Notes: generated from the letters alone by a model not told the origin. 24,970 bases of DNA from Maribacter sp. (GCA_003232155.1 QILY01000285.1:1-24970); one strand, 5' to 3'. Positions 16,399-24,536 are shown, counted from the stretch's first letter. Numbers and translations: made by a program.

Positions 16399-16418
16399 TT
16401 AAATACACTTAAATACAC
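16399..16418 (+). repeat. 10-bp tandem duplication at the start of the membrane-protein gene
   Basis: TTAAATACAC occurs twice head to tail (16399-16408 and 16409-16418). From the ATG at 16393 the frame reads MDLNTLKYTQQENRREQYLK and stops at 16468-16470. Deleting one unit makes the frame MDLNTLNKKIEESSTLSFGN and then continuous with the long downstream frame. Confidence 0.85.
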
Positions 16419-16483
16419 TCAACAAGAAAATAGAAGAGAGCAGTACCTTAAGTTTTGGAAATATTTTTAGCAACTCAATTGAA

Positions 16484-17131
16484 TTGTTCAAGAAAGTGTG
16501 GCTACAAGGTTTCATAACGGTTTTATTAACCACGGTATGTATGCTGCCTTTTTATTTGATGATATATATTCCCATGGTTATAATGGGCATAGCCGATCCA
16601 GAAATAATGCAACAAGAAGAGCCACCGGCTATATTTGTATTAGTTATGATATTAATAATGCCTATTGTGATTATGGCTGCTATGGTCATAAGCATTGCCC
16701 TTATGGCGGCATTTTATAGAATTTGCAGGCAGAAAGATCTAGGCAAGGATTCTGTTGATGATTATTTCTATTATTTTAAAAATGGAAACCTAAAAAAAGT
16801 ATTGCCCTTGGCACTAATCTCTTTAGGACTTTCAATACTAGGGGCCTTGGCCTGTGGTATAGGAATGATTTATGTAATAGTACCCGTTTCTTTAATTCCC
16901 GCTTTTCTTGCTTTTAATACAGAACTGTCGCCAATGGAAATGGTAAAAGCCTGTTTTAAATTGGGCAATAAAAATTGGCTCGTAATATTTGGTCTTATAC
17001 TTATAATGGGCTTGTTGGCCCAACTGGGTATTCTTCTATGTTTTGTTGGATTATTGTTTACTGCAATGTTGGCGAAAATTCCTGTTTATTATATCTATAA
17101 AGACGGAGTTGGTTTTTCGAACGAAGACTAA
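16484..17131 (+). CDS. Multi-pass membrane protein of unknown function, 5' end frameshifted
   Basis: The protein is extremely hydrophobic with about six membrane segments, in pairs around residues 8-35, 49-77, 106-144 and 166-206 of the 215-residue frame. The conserved-looking cytoplasmic segment FYRICRQKDLGKDSVDDYF lies between them. I do not recognise a named family beyond conserved flavobacterial integral membrane proteins. The longest current frame can only begin at a TTG (16484). The same frame is open back to 16403, and with one copy of the 10-bp repeat removed it joins the ATG at 16393 to give a 242-residue protein. Whether the present allele is expressed from TTG, from another start, or not at all is unclear. 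The IS hairpin and palindromic element now separate it from its former upstream partner. Confidence 0.65.
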   Translation: MFKKVWLQGFITVLLTTVCMLPFYLMIYIPMVIMGIADPEIMQQEEPPAIFVLVMILIMPIVIMAAMVISIALMAAFYRICRQKDLGKDSVDDYFYYFKNGNLKKVLPLALISLGLSILGALACGIGMIYVIVPVSLIPAFLAFNTELSPMEMVKACFKLGNKNWLVIFGLILIMGLLAQLGILLCFVGLLFTAMLAKIPVYYIYKDGVGFSNED

Positions 17132-17156
17132 GAGGTGCCCTTAAGAATTTATGATT

Positions 17157-17330
17157 GAATTTTTACAGGTTGTTTTTTCGGCAGGCAGGCAGGCAGGGAT
17201 GTGGAACGAGGCATGACGTAGCGAAAGCTATGGGCGAGCTAGGGCGGTGGCGTAAGCATAGCAGGGCTACGGTTTAAAATTTTAACGCTGTTCGGCGCGA
17301 AAAGGGGCATAAAAAACAATTTGTAAATTC
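17157..17330. repeat. GC-rich repeat with imperfect inverted arms
   Basis: The arms at 17157-17182 (ending GGTTGTTTTTTCGGC) and 17306-17330 (starting GGCATAAAAAACAATT) are imperfect inverted repeats. The inside is far more GC-rich than the surroundings and begins with four GCAG units (17181-17196). It has no open frame of note. It shares AGCATAGCAGGGCTACGGT (17255-17273) with the centre of the palindromic element at 18049-18067 (18 of 19 identical). It is probably a mobile or recombinational repeat, but the family is unknown to me. Confidence 0.55.
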
Positions 17331-17406
17331 TTAAACAGGCTCTAAATCAGAACTAAACATTTTATTTATACGCAACGTATTATTGTGGATTGCATCTATT
17401 GGTTAA

Positions 17407-17538
17407 CCCGCATTATTCACGGATATTCTATTCCAAAGCCAAACTACCTGCTATACTTGAAAATGCTCGAAATTTGTTTAGCTCAAAATTGGATTGGTAT
17501 TTTGACTTTTCATAACGAAAACCCGTGAATAATGCGGG
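17407..17538. mobile_element. TTAA-flanked palindromic element, 132 bp (second MITE type)
   Basis: Perfect 16-bp terminal inverted repeats, CCCGCATTATTCACGG (17407-17422) and CCGTGAATAATGCGGG (17523-17538), are each bordered by TTAA (17403-17406 and 17539-17542), consistent with a 4-bp target duplication. The 100-bp interior is AT-rich and non-coding. The ends look like those of a transposon from which the transposase has been lost; IS1380-like is a guess. The right end supplies the sequence directly upstream of the lipoprotein gene. Confidence 0.75.
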
Positions 17539-17564
17539 TTAATAACTTGAAAATTTTACCGATC

Positions 17565-18050
17565 ATGATAAAAAAAACAACTGTACTTCTGTGTCTTATT
17601 TCATTTGTTTTCACGTCTTGTGAAAAAAATGATGATAGCAAATACAATGATTATTTGGTGGCACGACCACTTATAATAAGTAAAACAGAATTTAAGAACG
17701 GAGTTGATATTATTGCTCCAAGACCTATTGAAGAGTCAGGCAAAATATATGCGTATAAAGACTATATTTTTGTTAATGACAAGTATAGGGGTGTGCACGT
17801 TATTGATAATAGCAACCCAGAGAATCCAAAGAAAATAGCTTTCATTAAAATAGTGGGTAATGTAGACATCTCTGTAAAAGATGATTATTTGTATGCTGAT
17901 AGTATAACTGATCTGATGGTCTTGAATATTGTTGACATCAACAATATCTCTATTGTAAACCGATTGGAAAATGTACTGAACTCGTTTAAACTTTTTGTTT
18001 GGAACCGAAAATATTCGCTTTTGTGCTCATATGAAGTCATTTTTTATTAG
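17565..18050 (+). pseudogene. LVIVD-repeat lipoprotein gene, 5' fragment
   Basis: The fragment starts at the ATG 17565, which gives a lipoprotein signal peptide (MIKKTTVLLCLISFVFTSC, Cys19). An upstream in-frame ATG at 17532 lies inside the TTAA element arm and is not convincing. The mature part has beta-propeller-like LVIVD repeats (GVHVIDNSNPENPKKIAFI, DLMVLNIVDINNISIVNRL). Host sequence ends at 17977. The following 24 codons, to the TAG at 18050, are read from the inserted element. The 3' part of the gene continues at 18133. Such lipoproteins are usually exported to the outer membrane of Bacteroidota; the function is unknown. A truncated product of about 138 native residues could still be made. 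Confidence 0.85.
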
Positions 18051-18129
18051 CATAGCATGGCTACGGTATGGCAAAATATGAGTGCAAAATGGAATATTTG
18101 CAGGTAAAAGAAAAAGTTTAAACGAGTTC
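17978..18129. mobile_element. Palindromic non-coding element (MITE-like), copy 2, 152 bp, inside the lipoprotein gene
   Basis: The ends are perfect 19-bp inverted repeats GAACTCGTTTAAACTTTTT (17978-17996 and 18111-18129), flanked by the 3-bp direct repeat ACT (17975-17977 and 18130-18132). The inner sequence is itself an imperfect palindrome: ATATTCGCTTTTGTGCTCATAT on the left faces ATATGAGTGCAAAATGGAATAT on the right, so the whole element could fold into one long hairpin. The ends match copy 1 at 14803-16388. Confidence 0.92.
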
Positions 18130-18132
18130 ACT

Positions 18133-18967
18133 AAGAGATAATATTGTTTGGCCATCAGGAGCTGATTTTTTTGAAAATACTGATATTGATTATGAAAATG
18201 AAATTATCATTGGATGGGAAATTATGACTGAACGTAGGCTAATATCAGAATATGAACAGCGTTTTAATCACGTTGATTTTGCTTCGGCTGAAATTGTTAA
18301 TGCTGCCGATTCAAATACAGGTCAAGGGGGTTCTTTGGCTCGCTTCAAAATAGTAAATCAATATTTATATGCGGTAGATAGTCGCTACATCAATGTTTTC
18401 AATATTCAAGATTTAGAAAACCCTCAAGATTTAGAAGATGTCTATGCTGGTTTCGACATTGAAACTATTTTCAATAGAGGGCAGCATTTGTTTTTAGGTA
18501 GTATGAGTGGCATGTATATTTATGATATTTCATCGCCAGCAACTCCAACTTTTGTATCAGAATTTCAACATGGTACTGCTTGTGACCCTGTAGTGGTCGA
18601 TGGGGATTATGCCTATGTTACTTTACGTGGTGGCAATGCTTGTGGTGCTACTGAAAGTGGTTTGTTTATAGTAGATATTTCTGAAATTTCAAACCCTACG
18701 CTTAAAATAAGTTACCCGTTAAATGACCCATATGGATTAGGTATAAAAGGCGAGAAACTTTTTATATGTGATGGTACTTCAGGTTTAAAAGTATATGACA
18801 AGACCAATGTTGAAAATTTGGTGAGCTTGAATCATTTTAAAAACATCAATACTTTTGATGTGATTCCTATGGATGAAAACTTATTAATGGTGGGTGAAGA
18901 TGTGCTGTATCAGTATGAATATCTTGAAAATGACATCAAATTGATAAGTACTTTACAGCTAAATTGA
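18133..18967 (+). pseudogene. LVIVD-repeat lipoprotein gene, 3' fragment
   Basis: The frame open from 18134 (AGA GAT AAT ATT GTT TGG and on) runs without stop into an ATG at 18224 and on to 18967. It contains further LVIVD propeller repeats (RYINVFNIQDLENP, GMYIYDISSPATPTFVSEF, GLFIVDISEISNPTLKI, GLKVYDKTNVENL). Joining CT of the 5' fragment (17976-17977) to A18133 makes the codon CTA and keeps the frame. The uninterrupted protein would be 415 residues from the ATG at 17565. Alone, this fragment has no signal peptide and an internal start, so a stable exported product is unlikely. A terminator follows at 19052. Confidence 0.85.
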
Positions 18968-19051
18968 TGGTATCTGATACGCCTAAATTTGATGCCCATA
19001 TATAGATTTATTAGGGTTGAAATAGTAACTGGTTTTTTGATGTAAAAAGAT

Positions 19052-19084
19052 AAAAAATGCACCTTCATCTAGGAGCATTTTTTT
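19052..19084 (+). terminator. Terminator after the LVIVD lipoprotein gene
   Basis: AAAAAATGC-A-CCT (19052-19064) pairs with AGG-A-GCATTTTTTT (19071-19084) with one A-A mismatch and a 6-base loop, ending in a T-run on the plus strand. It lies about 85 bp after the stop at 18967 and before the topA promoter. Confidence 0.75.
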
Positions 19085-19126
19085 GTACTATATATTAAGG
19101 TATAGTATCAAATTAAAAAATTCAAC

Positions 19127-19134
19127 TACTTTTG
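19127..19134 (+). promoter_or_regulatory. Candidate topA promoter (-7 element)
   Basis: TACTTTTG matches the Bacteroidota -7 consensus TAnnTTTG, 19 bp before the topA ATG and 42 bp after a terminator. The implied 5' leader would be very short. No clean -33 TTTG was found at 19 bp spacing. Confidence 0.55.
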
Positions 19135-19153
19135 TGTCTTCAAAAATCAATGC

Positions 19154-21646
19154 ATGGCCAAGAATTTAGTAATAGTAGAGTCTCCTGCGAAAGCAAAAAC
19201 AATAGAGAAATTTTTAGGTAAAGATTATAGGGTAGAGTCCAGTTTTGGGCATATTGCCGATTTGCCTTCCAAAGAGTTGGGGGTAGATGTTGATAATGAC
19301 TTTAAGCCTAAATATATTGTTGATGACGACAAGAAGGCTTTGGTGAAAAAATTAAAAGACCTGGCCAAAAAAGCAGATACCATTTGGTTGGCGAGTGATG
19401 AAGACCGAGAGGGAGAAGCCATTTCTTGGCACTTGGCCGAAGAGTTGGGATTGGAAAAAAGCAAAACAAAACGTATTGTTTTTAACTCCATTACAAAATC
19501 GGCCATTCAAAAAGCTATTGAAAATCCTAGAGAGATAAATTATAACTTGGTAAATGCCCAACAAGCGCGTAGAGTTTTAGACCGTTTAGTGGGGTATCAA
19601 TTATCACCGGTACTTTGGAAAAAAATTAAACCAGGACTTTCTGCGGGCAGGGTTCAATCTGTAGCCGTTCGTTTAATTGTAGAACGTGAACGTGATATTG
19701 AAGGCTTTATGCCAGAAGCTACATTTAAGATATCGGCCCAGTTCAAAACTGCCGAAGAAAATGTGTTTACAGCTAAATTGAACAAAACCTTTGCGACCAA
19801 AGAAAAAGCAGAAGCTTTTTTAAAGCAAAATATGGGCGCTAATTTTTTAGTGGGGAACTTAGATAAAAAACCTGCTAAAAAATCTCCGTCGGCACCATTT
19901 ACCACATCAACATTACAACAGGAAGCATCAAGAAAATTATATTTTTCAGTAGGTAGAACCATGCAAGTGGCGCAACGTTTGTACGAGGCTGGTTTAATAA
20001 CCTATATGAGAACTGATAGTGTGAATCTTTCTAGCGAAGCACTAAATGCTGCCAAAGACGCCATTACGGCAAATTATGGGGAGGCTTATAGTACAGTCAG
20101 AAATTTTACGGGAAAATCTAAAGGAGCTCAAGAAGCTCACGAGGCTGTTCGCCCTACTGATATGACAAGACAGTCACCTTCTTTAGAACGTGACCAGTCA
20201 AAATTATATGAGTTGATCTGGAAACGTACCATAGCATCGCAAATGAGCGATGCGCAATTGGAGCGTACCAATGTAAAAATTAAGGCAAATACCCATTCTG
20301 AAGAATTTACCGCCAATGGTGAAGTTATCAAATTTGATGGTTTTCTAAAGGTATATATGGAAGGTTCGGATGACGAGGATGCTACTGAAGAACAAGAAGG
20401 AATGTTGCCAGCTATGAAAGTTGGCGATGCTTTGGAGAACAAATATATTACAGCTACAGAGCGTTTTTCAAGACCGCCATATCGTTTTACGGAAGCCTCT
20501 TTGGTAAAGAAATTAGAAGAGTTGGGTATTGGAAGACCATCAACCTATGCGCCAACAATTTCAACCATTCAAAATAGGGGTTATATTGAGAAAGGAACCG
20601 TTGAGGGGGTAGAGCGAAAATACATTCAATTGCTATTAGAGTCAGATGCATTGAACGAAAAAAACCTAACCGAAACAATCGGTTCTGATAAAGGGAAATT
20701 GGTGCCTACTGATATCGGTATGATCGTAAACGATTTTTTGGTCAGTAATTTTTCTACAATTCTCGATTATAACTTTACGGCAAAATTAGAAGAAGATTTT
20801 GATGAGATTGCTGAAGGGCATGAAGATTGGCAAAAGGTAATGAAGTCGTTTTACAAAGATTTTAGACCTAATGTACTCGATGTTGAAGAAAATGCAGACC
20901 GTGCAAGCGGAGAAAGAATTTTAGGCAAAGACCCTAAATCAGGAAAACAAGTTTCTGTGCGATTGGGCCGCTTTGGACCAATGGTTCAGATAGGTACGGT
21001 CGATGATGAAGAGAAACCCACTTTTGCAAGTCTTTTACCTGAACAATCTTTGAATACCATAACCTATGAAGAGGCTATGGATCTTTTTAAACTTCCTAGA
21101 ACTTTGGGTCAGTATCAAGGTGAAGAAATATTGGCGAACGTAGGCCGTTTTGGACCTTATGTGAAGTTTGGCGAAAAATTCATTTCGATGGACAAAGGTG
21201 AAAGTGCTATGGAAATTGAGTTGGACCGTGCCATTGAACTTATTGTTGCTAAGCAAAAAGCAGATGCTCCCATAGCTGTATACGAAGGTAAAGATGTAGT
21301 TAAAGGAACGGGTCGTTTTGGTCCTTTTATTAAGTGGGGTGGAATGTTCATTAATGTGAACAAAAAATATGATTTTGATAATCTTACCCAAGAAAATATT
21401 GAAGAGCTAATTGAGGTCAAAAAACAAAAAGAGATAGATAAGCTTATTCAAGATTGGCCCGAAGAAGGCATCAGAATTGAAAAAGCTAGATGGGGCAGAC
21501 ACAATATTATAAAAGGTAAGATCAAAGTAGAAATCGCAAAAAGTGTCGATGCAACAAAAGTGTCTTTAGAAGAGGCAAAAACTTTGATCGAAAAGAAGGC
21601 CCCAAAGAAAAAGGCAAAAGCAAAACCTAAGGCTAAAAAGAAGTAG
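19154..21646 (+). CDS. topA: DNA topoisomerase I (type IA)
   Basis: This 830-residue enzyme relaxes negative supercoils by single-strand passage. The N-terminal TOPRIM domain carries E9 (VIVESPAKAKTI) and the acidic set D82, D84, E86 (SDEDREGEA). The catalytic tyrosine is Y284 in GLITYMRTDS, and GRVQSVAVRLIVERE and GIGRPSTYAPTI are further family signatures. Instead of C4 zinc fingers the C-terminus has several Toprim_C repeats of the form GRFGPxV (about residues 600-780), and the protein contains no cysteine. It closes with a lysine/alanine-rich basic tail (KKKAKAKPKAKKK) that probably binds DNA. It begins a plus-strand run after a terminator and has its own -7 element. Confidence 0.98.
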   Translation: MAKNLVIVESPAKAKTIEKFLGKDYRVESSFGHIADLPSKELGVDVDNDFKPKYIVDDDKKALVKKLKDLAKKADTIWLASDEDREGEAISWHLAEELGLEKSKTKRIVFNSITKSAIQKAIENPREINYNLVNAQQARRVLDRLVGYQLSPVLWKKIKPGLSAGRVQSVAVRLIVERERDIEGFMPEATFKISAQFKTAEENVFTAKLNKTFATKEKAEAFLKQNMGANFLVGNLDKKPAKKSPSAPFTTSTLQQEASRKLYFSVGRTMQVAQRLYEAGLITYMRTDSVNLSSEALNAAKDAITANYGEAYSTVRNFTGKSKGAQEAHEAVRPTDMTRQSPSLERDQSKLYELIWKRTIASQMSDAQLERTNVKIKANTHSEEFTANGEVIKFDGFLKVYMEGSDDEDATEEQEGMLPAMKVGDALENKYITATERFSRPPYRFTEASLVKKLEELGIGRPSTYAPTISTIQNRGYIEKGTVEGVERKYIQLLLESDALNEKNLTETIGSDKGKLVPTDIGMIVNDFLVSNFSTILDYNFTAKLEEDFDEIAEGHEDWQKVMKSFYKDFRPNVLDVEENADRASGERILGKDPKSGKQVSVRLGRFGPMVQIGTVDDEEKPTFASLLPEQSLNTITYEEAMDLFKLPRTLGQYQGEEILANVGRFGPYVKFGEKFISMDKGESAMEIELDRAIELIVAKQKADAPIAVYEGKDVVKGTGRFGPFIKWGGMFINVNKKYDFDNLTQENIEELIEVKKQKEIDKLIQDWPEEGIRIEKARWGRHNIIKGKIKVEIAKSVDATKVSLEEAKTLIEKKAPKKKAKAKPKAKKK

Positions 21647-21864
21647 ACCTTAATAATTAGCAGGTACCTACCTAAAAGCCGGCAGGCAGGAAATAAAAAC
21701 TCAAGACGAGTTCAATATACAGTTGCAGTTAGTAGATAAATTTTAAAAATAACACAATGTTTCCCGAAGTTTCGGGCTGTGCACAGTCGAAGAGTTGGTA
21801 TACTAAAAATTTATAAGTTTTGAACTTGAACTTTTTTTCAAACACCTAATACAAAATACCCAAA
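21647..21864. other. Intergenic region between topA and the arginase-like gene, with short repeats
   Basis: This 218-bp non-coding stretch contains a GGCAGGCAGG run (21681-21690) like the one at 17181-17196. It also has a short palindrome CCCGAA-GT-TTCGGG (21763-21776) followed by GTGCACAGTCGAAGA. No terminator with a clear U-run and no perfect -7 element was seen, so how the arginase-like gene is transcribed is open. Confidence 0.5.
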
Positions 21865-23019
21865 ATGGCATTTGATTTCTTAGTTCCTATTGAAGATAAA
21901 GTGTTGGCACACTGTGAATTGATGCCGCCGCAAGCCTTGGGCAAGAATATATACAAACACACCCAAAGAGATGGTTTGCCAGTTTTGGCTATTGCATCTT
22001 TTGCTATAATTGGTGTAAAAGAATCTAGAAATGCCTTTGAGAAGAAGTTAGAAAAATTAGATGTATCAGCTATTCGCCTTCAATTGTATAAATTGCTCAT
22101 GGGCAATTGGAACTCAAATATTGTTGATTTGGGCGATATAGAAGAGGGCGAATCTGTAGAGGATACCTATTTTGTTGTAAAGGAAATAGTTGCAGGTTTA
22201 CTTGAAGAAAATGTTATTCCAATTATCATAGGGGCTACCCAAGATATTACCTATCCTGTATATCGTGCTTTTGATGGTATAAAAGATATGATCAATTTAG
22301 TTGCTATTGATAGCCGTTTTGATTTTGGTATGGATGATGAGCTTATATCTTCAAATTCTTATATGAGCAAGATTATTACTGATAAACCCAACAATTTGTA
22401 TAATTTCTCAAATATAGGGTACCAGAGTTATTTCAATGCTCAAGAAGAAATTGATTTAATGGACCGTCTTTTTTTTGATGCTTACCGTTTGGGCGATATA
22501 ATCTCTAACATTGAATTGGCCGAACCTGTATTGCGTAATGCACATATGGTAAGTTTAGACGCCCGTGCTATAAAGGCAAGTGAAATAGGTATGTCAAATA
22601 ATTTTTCTCCAAATGGTTTTGATGGAAGAGAAATTTGTGCCATAGCCAGGTATGCAGGTATAAGTGATAGTGTTAATGTATTCGGGATCTATGAAATGGA
22701 GAATACGGTACAATCATACCAACTTATGGCCCAAATCATATGGTATTTTATTGAAGGCTTCAATTTTAGAATAAAAGAATCTCCATATATACAAAGTGAC
22801 AACTTTACTAAGTATACAGTGCCTAATGATATTGAAGAGTTGATTTTTTACAAAAGCCATCTTACTGAAAGATGGTGGGTAGGTGTGCCGCCAATTTTTA
22901 GTCTAAATACTAAACCCAATTCTCAGGCGTTATTACCTTGTACTGAAAAGGACTACTTGGACGCCTGCGACCAAAACATTCCTGAGCGGTGGTTTAAAGC
23001 TTATAAGAAGAGCTTTTAA
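21865..23019 (+). CDS. Arginase/formimidoylglutamase-fold protein with degenerate metal site
   Basis: This 384-residue protein has the overall pattern of the ureohydrolase (arginase, agmatinase, formimidoylglutamase) family: a segment equivalent to GGDHS reads IIGATQDIT (121-129), the DAHxD segment reads AIDSRFDFG (147-155), and the SxDxD segment reads VSLDARAIKASE (229-240). Active enzymes bind two Mn ions through the His and Asp residues of these motifs. Here the His of the first and second motifs and one Asp of the third are replaced (by Q126 or T125, R151 and R234). Hydrolase activity is therefore doubtful and a structural or regulatory role is possible. Automated annotation would probably call it formimidoylglutamase. 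It lies 125 bp upstream of gldK on the same strand. Confidence 0.75.
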   Translation: MAFDFLVPIEDKVLAHCELMPPQALGKNIYKHTQRDGLPVLAIASFAIIGVKESRNAFEKKLEKLDVSAIRLQLYKLLMGNWNSNIVDLGDIEEGESVEDTYFVVKEIVAGLLEENVIPIIIGATQDITYPVYRAFDGIKDMINLVAIDSRFDFGMDDELISSNSYMSKIITDKPNNLYNFSNIGYQSYFNAQEEIDLMDRLFFDAYRLGDIISNIELAEPVLRNAHMVSLDARAIKASEIGMSNNFSPNGFDGREICAIARYAGISDSVNVFGIYEMENTVQSYQLMAQIIWYFIEGFNFRIKESPYIQSDNFTKYTVPNDIEELIFYKSHLTERWWVGVPPIFSLNTKPNSQALLPCTEKDYLDACDQNIPERWFKAYKKSF

Positions 23020-23144
23020 TTAATCAAAAAATTTTATCGTATAATCTGCTTTTAATACAATAATTTACTCAAAACGTAGTTTTAGAGTGTAGAATAATTA
23101 TCGTTTTTGCAAAATTATAACCTAATTGAAATTTAACCTAAAGT

Positions 23145-24500
23145 ATGAAGAAGCTATTGTTATTATCTATAGCGTTTGTTTTTTTACTCACCAGTTGTGG
23201 GTCTAAATCAAAAGGAGAGCTAGTCGGAGCCCAAGGAAAAAAATGGTATCCTGAAAAACCGTATGGAATGGAACTGATCCCAAGAGGTTCTTTCATTATG
23301 GGTAAATCTGAAGAAGATCAGGCTAAGGTTCTTAACGCACCTACAAAGACCGTTACCGTACGTTCTTTTTATATGGACGACACTGAAATTACGAACAGTG
23401 AATACCGTCAGTTTGTAGAATGGGTCAAAGATTCTATCACAAGAACCGAATTGGCTATTCTTGCTGATCAGTTGGGTCTTGGACCAGATGATGAAGGTAT
23501 TGGTGAATTTGCATTTAAAGACGCCGATACTACAAAAGCATCTGTGTATGACAAGTATATGTTAGATAACTATTTTGGTATGGGAGAATACGGTAATGAA
23601 GGAAGAAGCCTTAATAGAGACCAAAATCTGGTTTGGGATACTTCTGAATACCCAGATGAATATTATACTGAAGTTATGGATTCATTGTACATTCCTGAAG
23701 AGGAATCGTATAACGGACAAAGAACAATTGATGTAACTAAATTAAAGTACAAATACAGTTGGATGGATATCGAAGCTGCCGCTCGTTCAAAGAATGGCAG
23801 AAGAAAAGATTTCATTCGTAAAGAAGTAATTCCTATATACCCAGATACTACAGTTTGGATCAGAGATTTTGAATACTCGTACAATGAGCCTATGCACAAT
23901 GATTATTTTTGGCATGATGCATATAGTGAATACCCTGTTGTAGGTATCACTTGGCAACAAGCACGGGCATTCTGTAACTGGAGAACCAAATTCAAGAATG
24001 ACGATCAAAAGAGTAGAGGCAAACAATTTGTAAATAAATTCAGATTACCTACCGAAGCAGAATGGGAGTATGCCGCAAGAGGTGGTATCGAAGGCGGTAC
24101 TTACCCATGGGGTGGCCCTTATGTGATTAGTGACACGGGTTGTTTTATGGCCAACTTTAAACCGCAACGTGGTGATTATGCAGCAGATGATGCTTTATAT
24201 ACCGTAGAGGCAAAATCTTATGAACCTAATGAATTTAACTTGTACAATATGGCGGGTAACGTATCTGAGTGGACCAACTCTAGCTACGACCCCAATTCAT
24301 ATGAATATGTATCAACTATGAACCCTAATGGCGGTGATAGTAGTAACAAAAGAAAAGTTATCAGAGGTGGCTCATGGAAAGATGTTGCCTATTTCTTACA
24401 AGTAAGTACAAGAGATTATGAATATTCAGATTCTGCCCGTAGTTATGTAGGCTTTAGAACCGTGCAAGATTATATGGGTGAAGAAGACTCAACGCAATAA
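23145..24500 (+). CDS. gldK: Gliding motility / type IX secretion lipoprotein GldK
   Basis: This 451-residue lipoprotein (signal peptide MKKLLLLSIAFVFLLTSC, Cys18) has a formylglycine-generating-enzyme (sulfatase-modifying, SUMF1-like) domain over most of its length: MELIPRGSFIMGKSEED, FYMDDTEITNSEYRQFV, PTEAEWEYAARGG, MAGNVSEWTNSSY, VIRGGSWKD and GFRTV. GldK (PorK in Porphyromonas) forms with GldN the large periplasmic ring of the type IX secretion system, associated with the outer membrane and needed for gliding and protein secretion. The FGE fold is thought to be structural here. gldL follows after 102 bp, as in the conserved gldKLMN order. Confidence 0.97.
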   Translation: MKKLLLLSIAFVFLLTSCGSKSKGELVGAQGKKWYPEKPYGMELIPRGSFIMGKSEEDQAKVLNAPTKTVTVRSFYMDDTEITNSEYRQFVEWVKDSITRTELAILADQLGLGPDDEGIGEFAFKDADTTKASVYDKYMLDNYFGMGEYGNEGRSLNRDQNLVWDTSEYPDEYYTEVMDSLYIPEEESYNGQRTIDVTKLKYKYSWMDIEAAARSKNGRRKDFIRKEVIPIYPDTTVWIRDFEYSYNEPMHNDYFWHDAYSEYPVVGITWQQARAFCNWRTKFKNDDQKSRGKQFVNKFRLPTEAEWEYAARGGIEGGTYPWGGPYVISDTGCFMANFKPQRGDYAADDALYTVEAKSYEPNEFNLYNMAGNVSEWTNSSYDPNSYEYVSTMNPNGGDSSNKRKVIRGGSWKDVAYFLQVSTRDYEYSDSARSYVGFRTVQDYMGEEDSTQ

Positions 24501-24536
24501 AAACATTAAATACACATAAATACAAAAACTAACAAT

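Noticed and set aside
17181..17196. Four GCAG units as a phase-variable microsatellite
   Set aside because: It lies in a non-coding repeat with no gene start or promoter next to it, so no switch can be argued. It is kept only as part of the repeat.
17532..17564. Earlier ATG of the lipoprotein frame at 17532
   Set aside because: It lies inside the right arm of the TTAA-flanked element and would put 11 residues in front of a good lipoprotein signal peptide. The ATG at 17565 is preferred.
14073..18967. The accessory block as a defence or biosynthetic island
   Set aside because: A methyltransferase, a membrane protein, a broken lipoprotein gene and mobile elements do not form a recognisable system. 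There is no nuclease, toxin, integrase or tRNA attachment site.
21700..21720. GACGAGTTCAAT, resembling the right end of the palindromic element
   Set aside because: Only the last few bases match (GAGTTCAAT); the rest of the 19-bp end and any partner end are absent.
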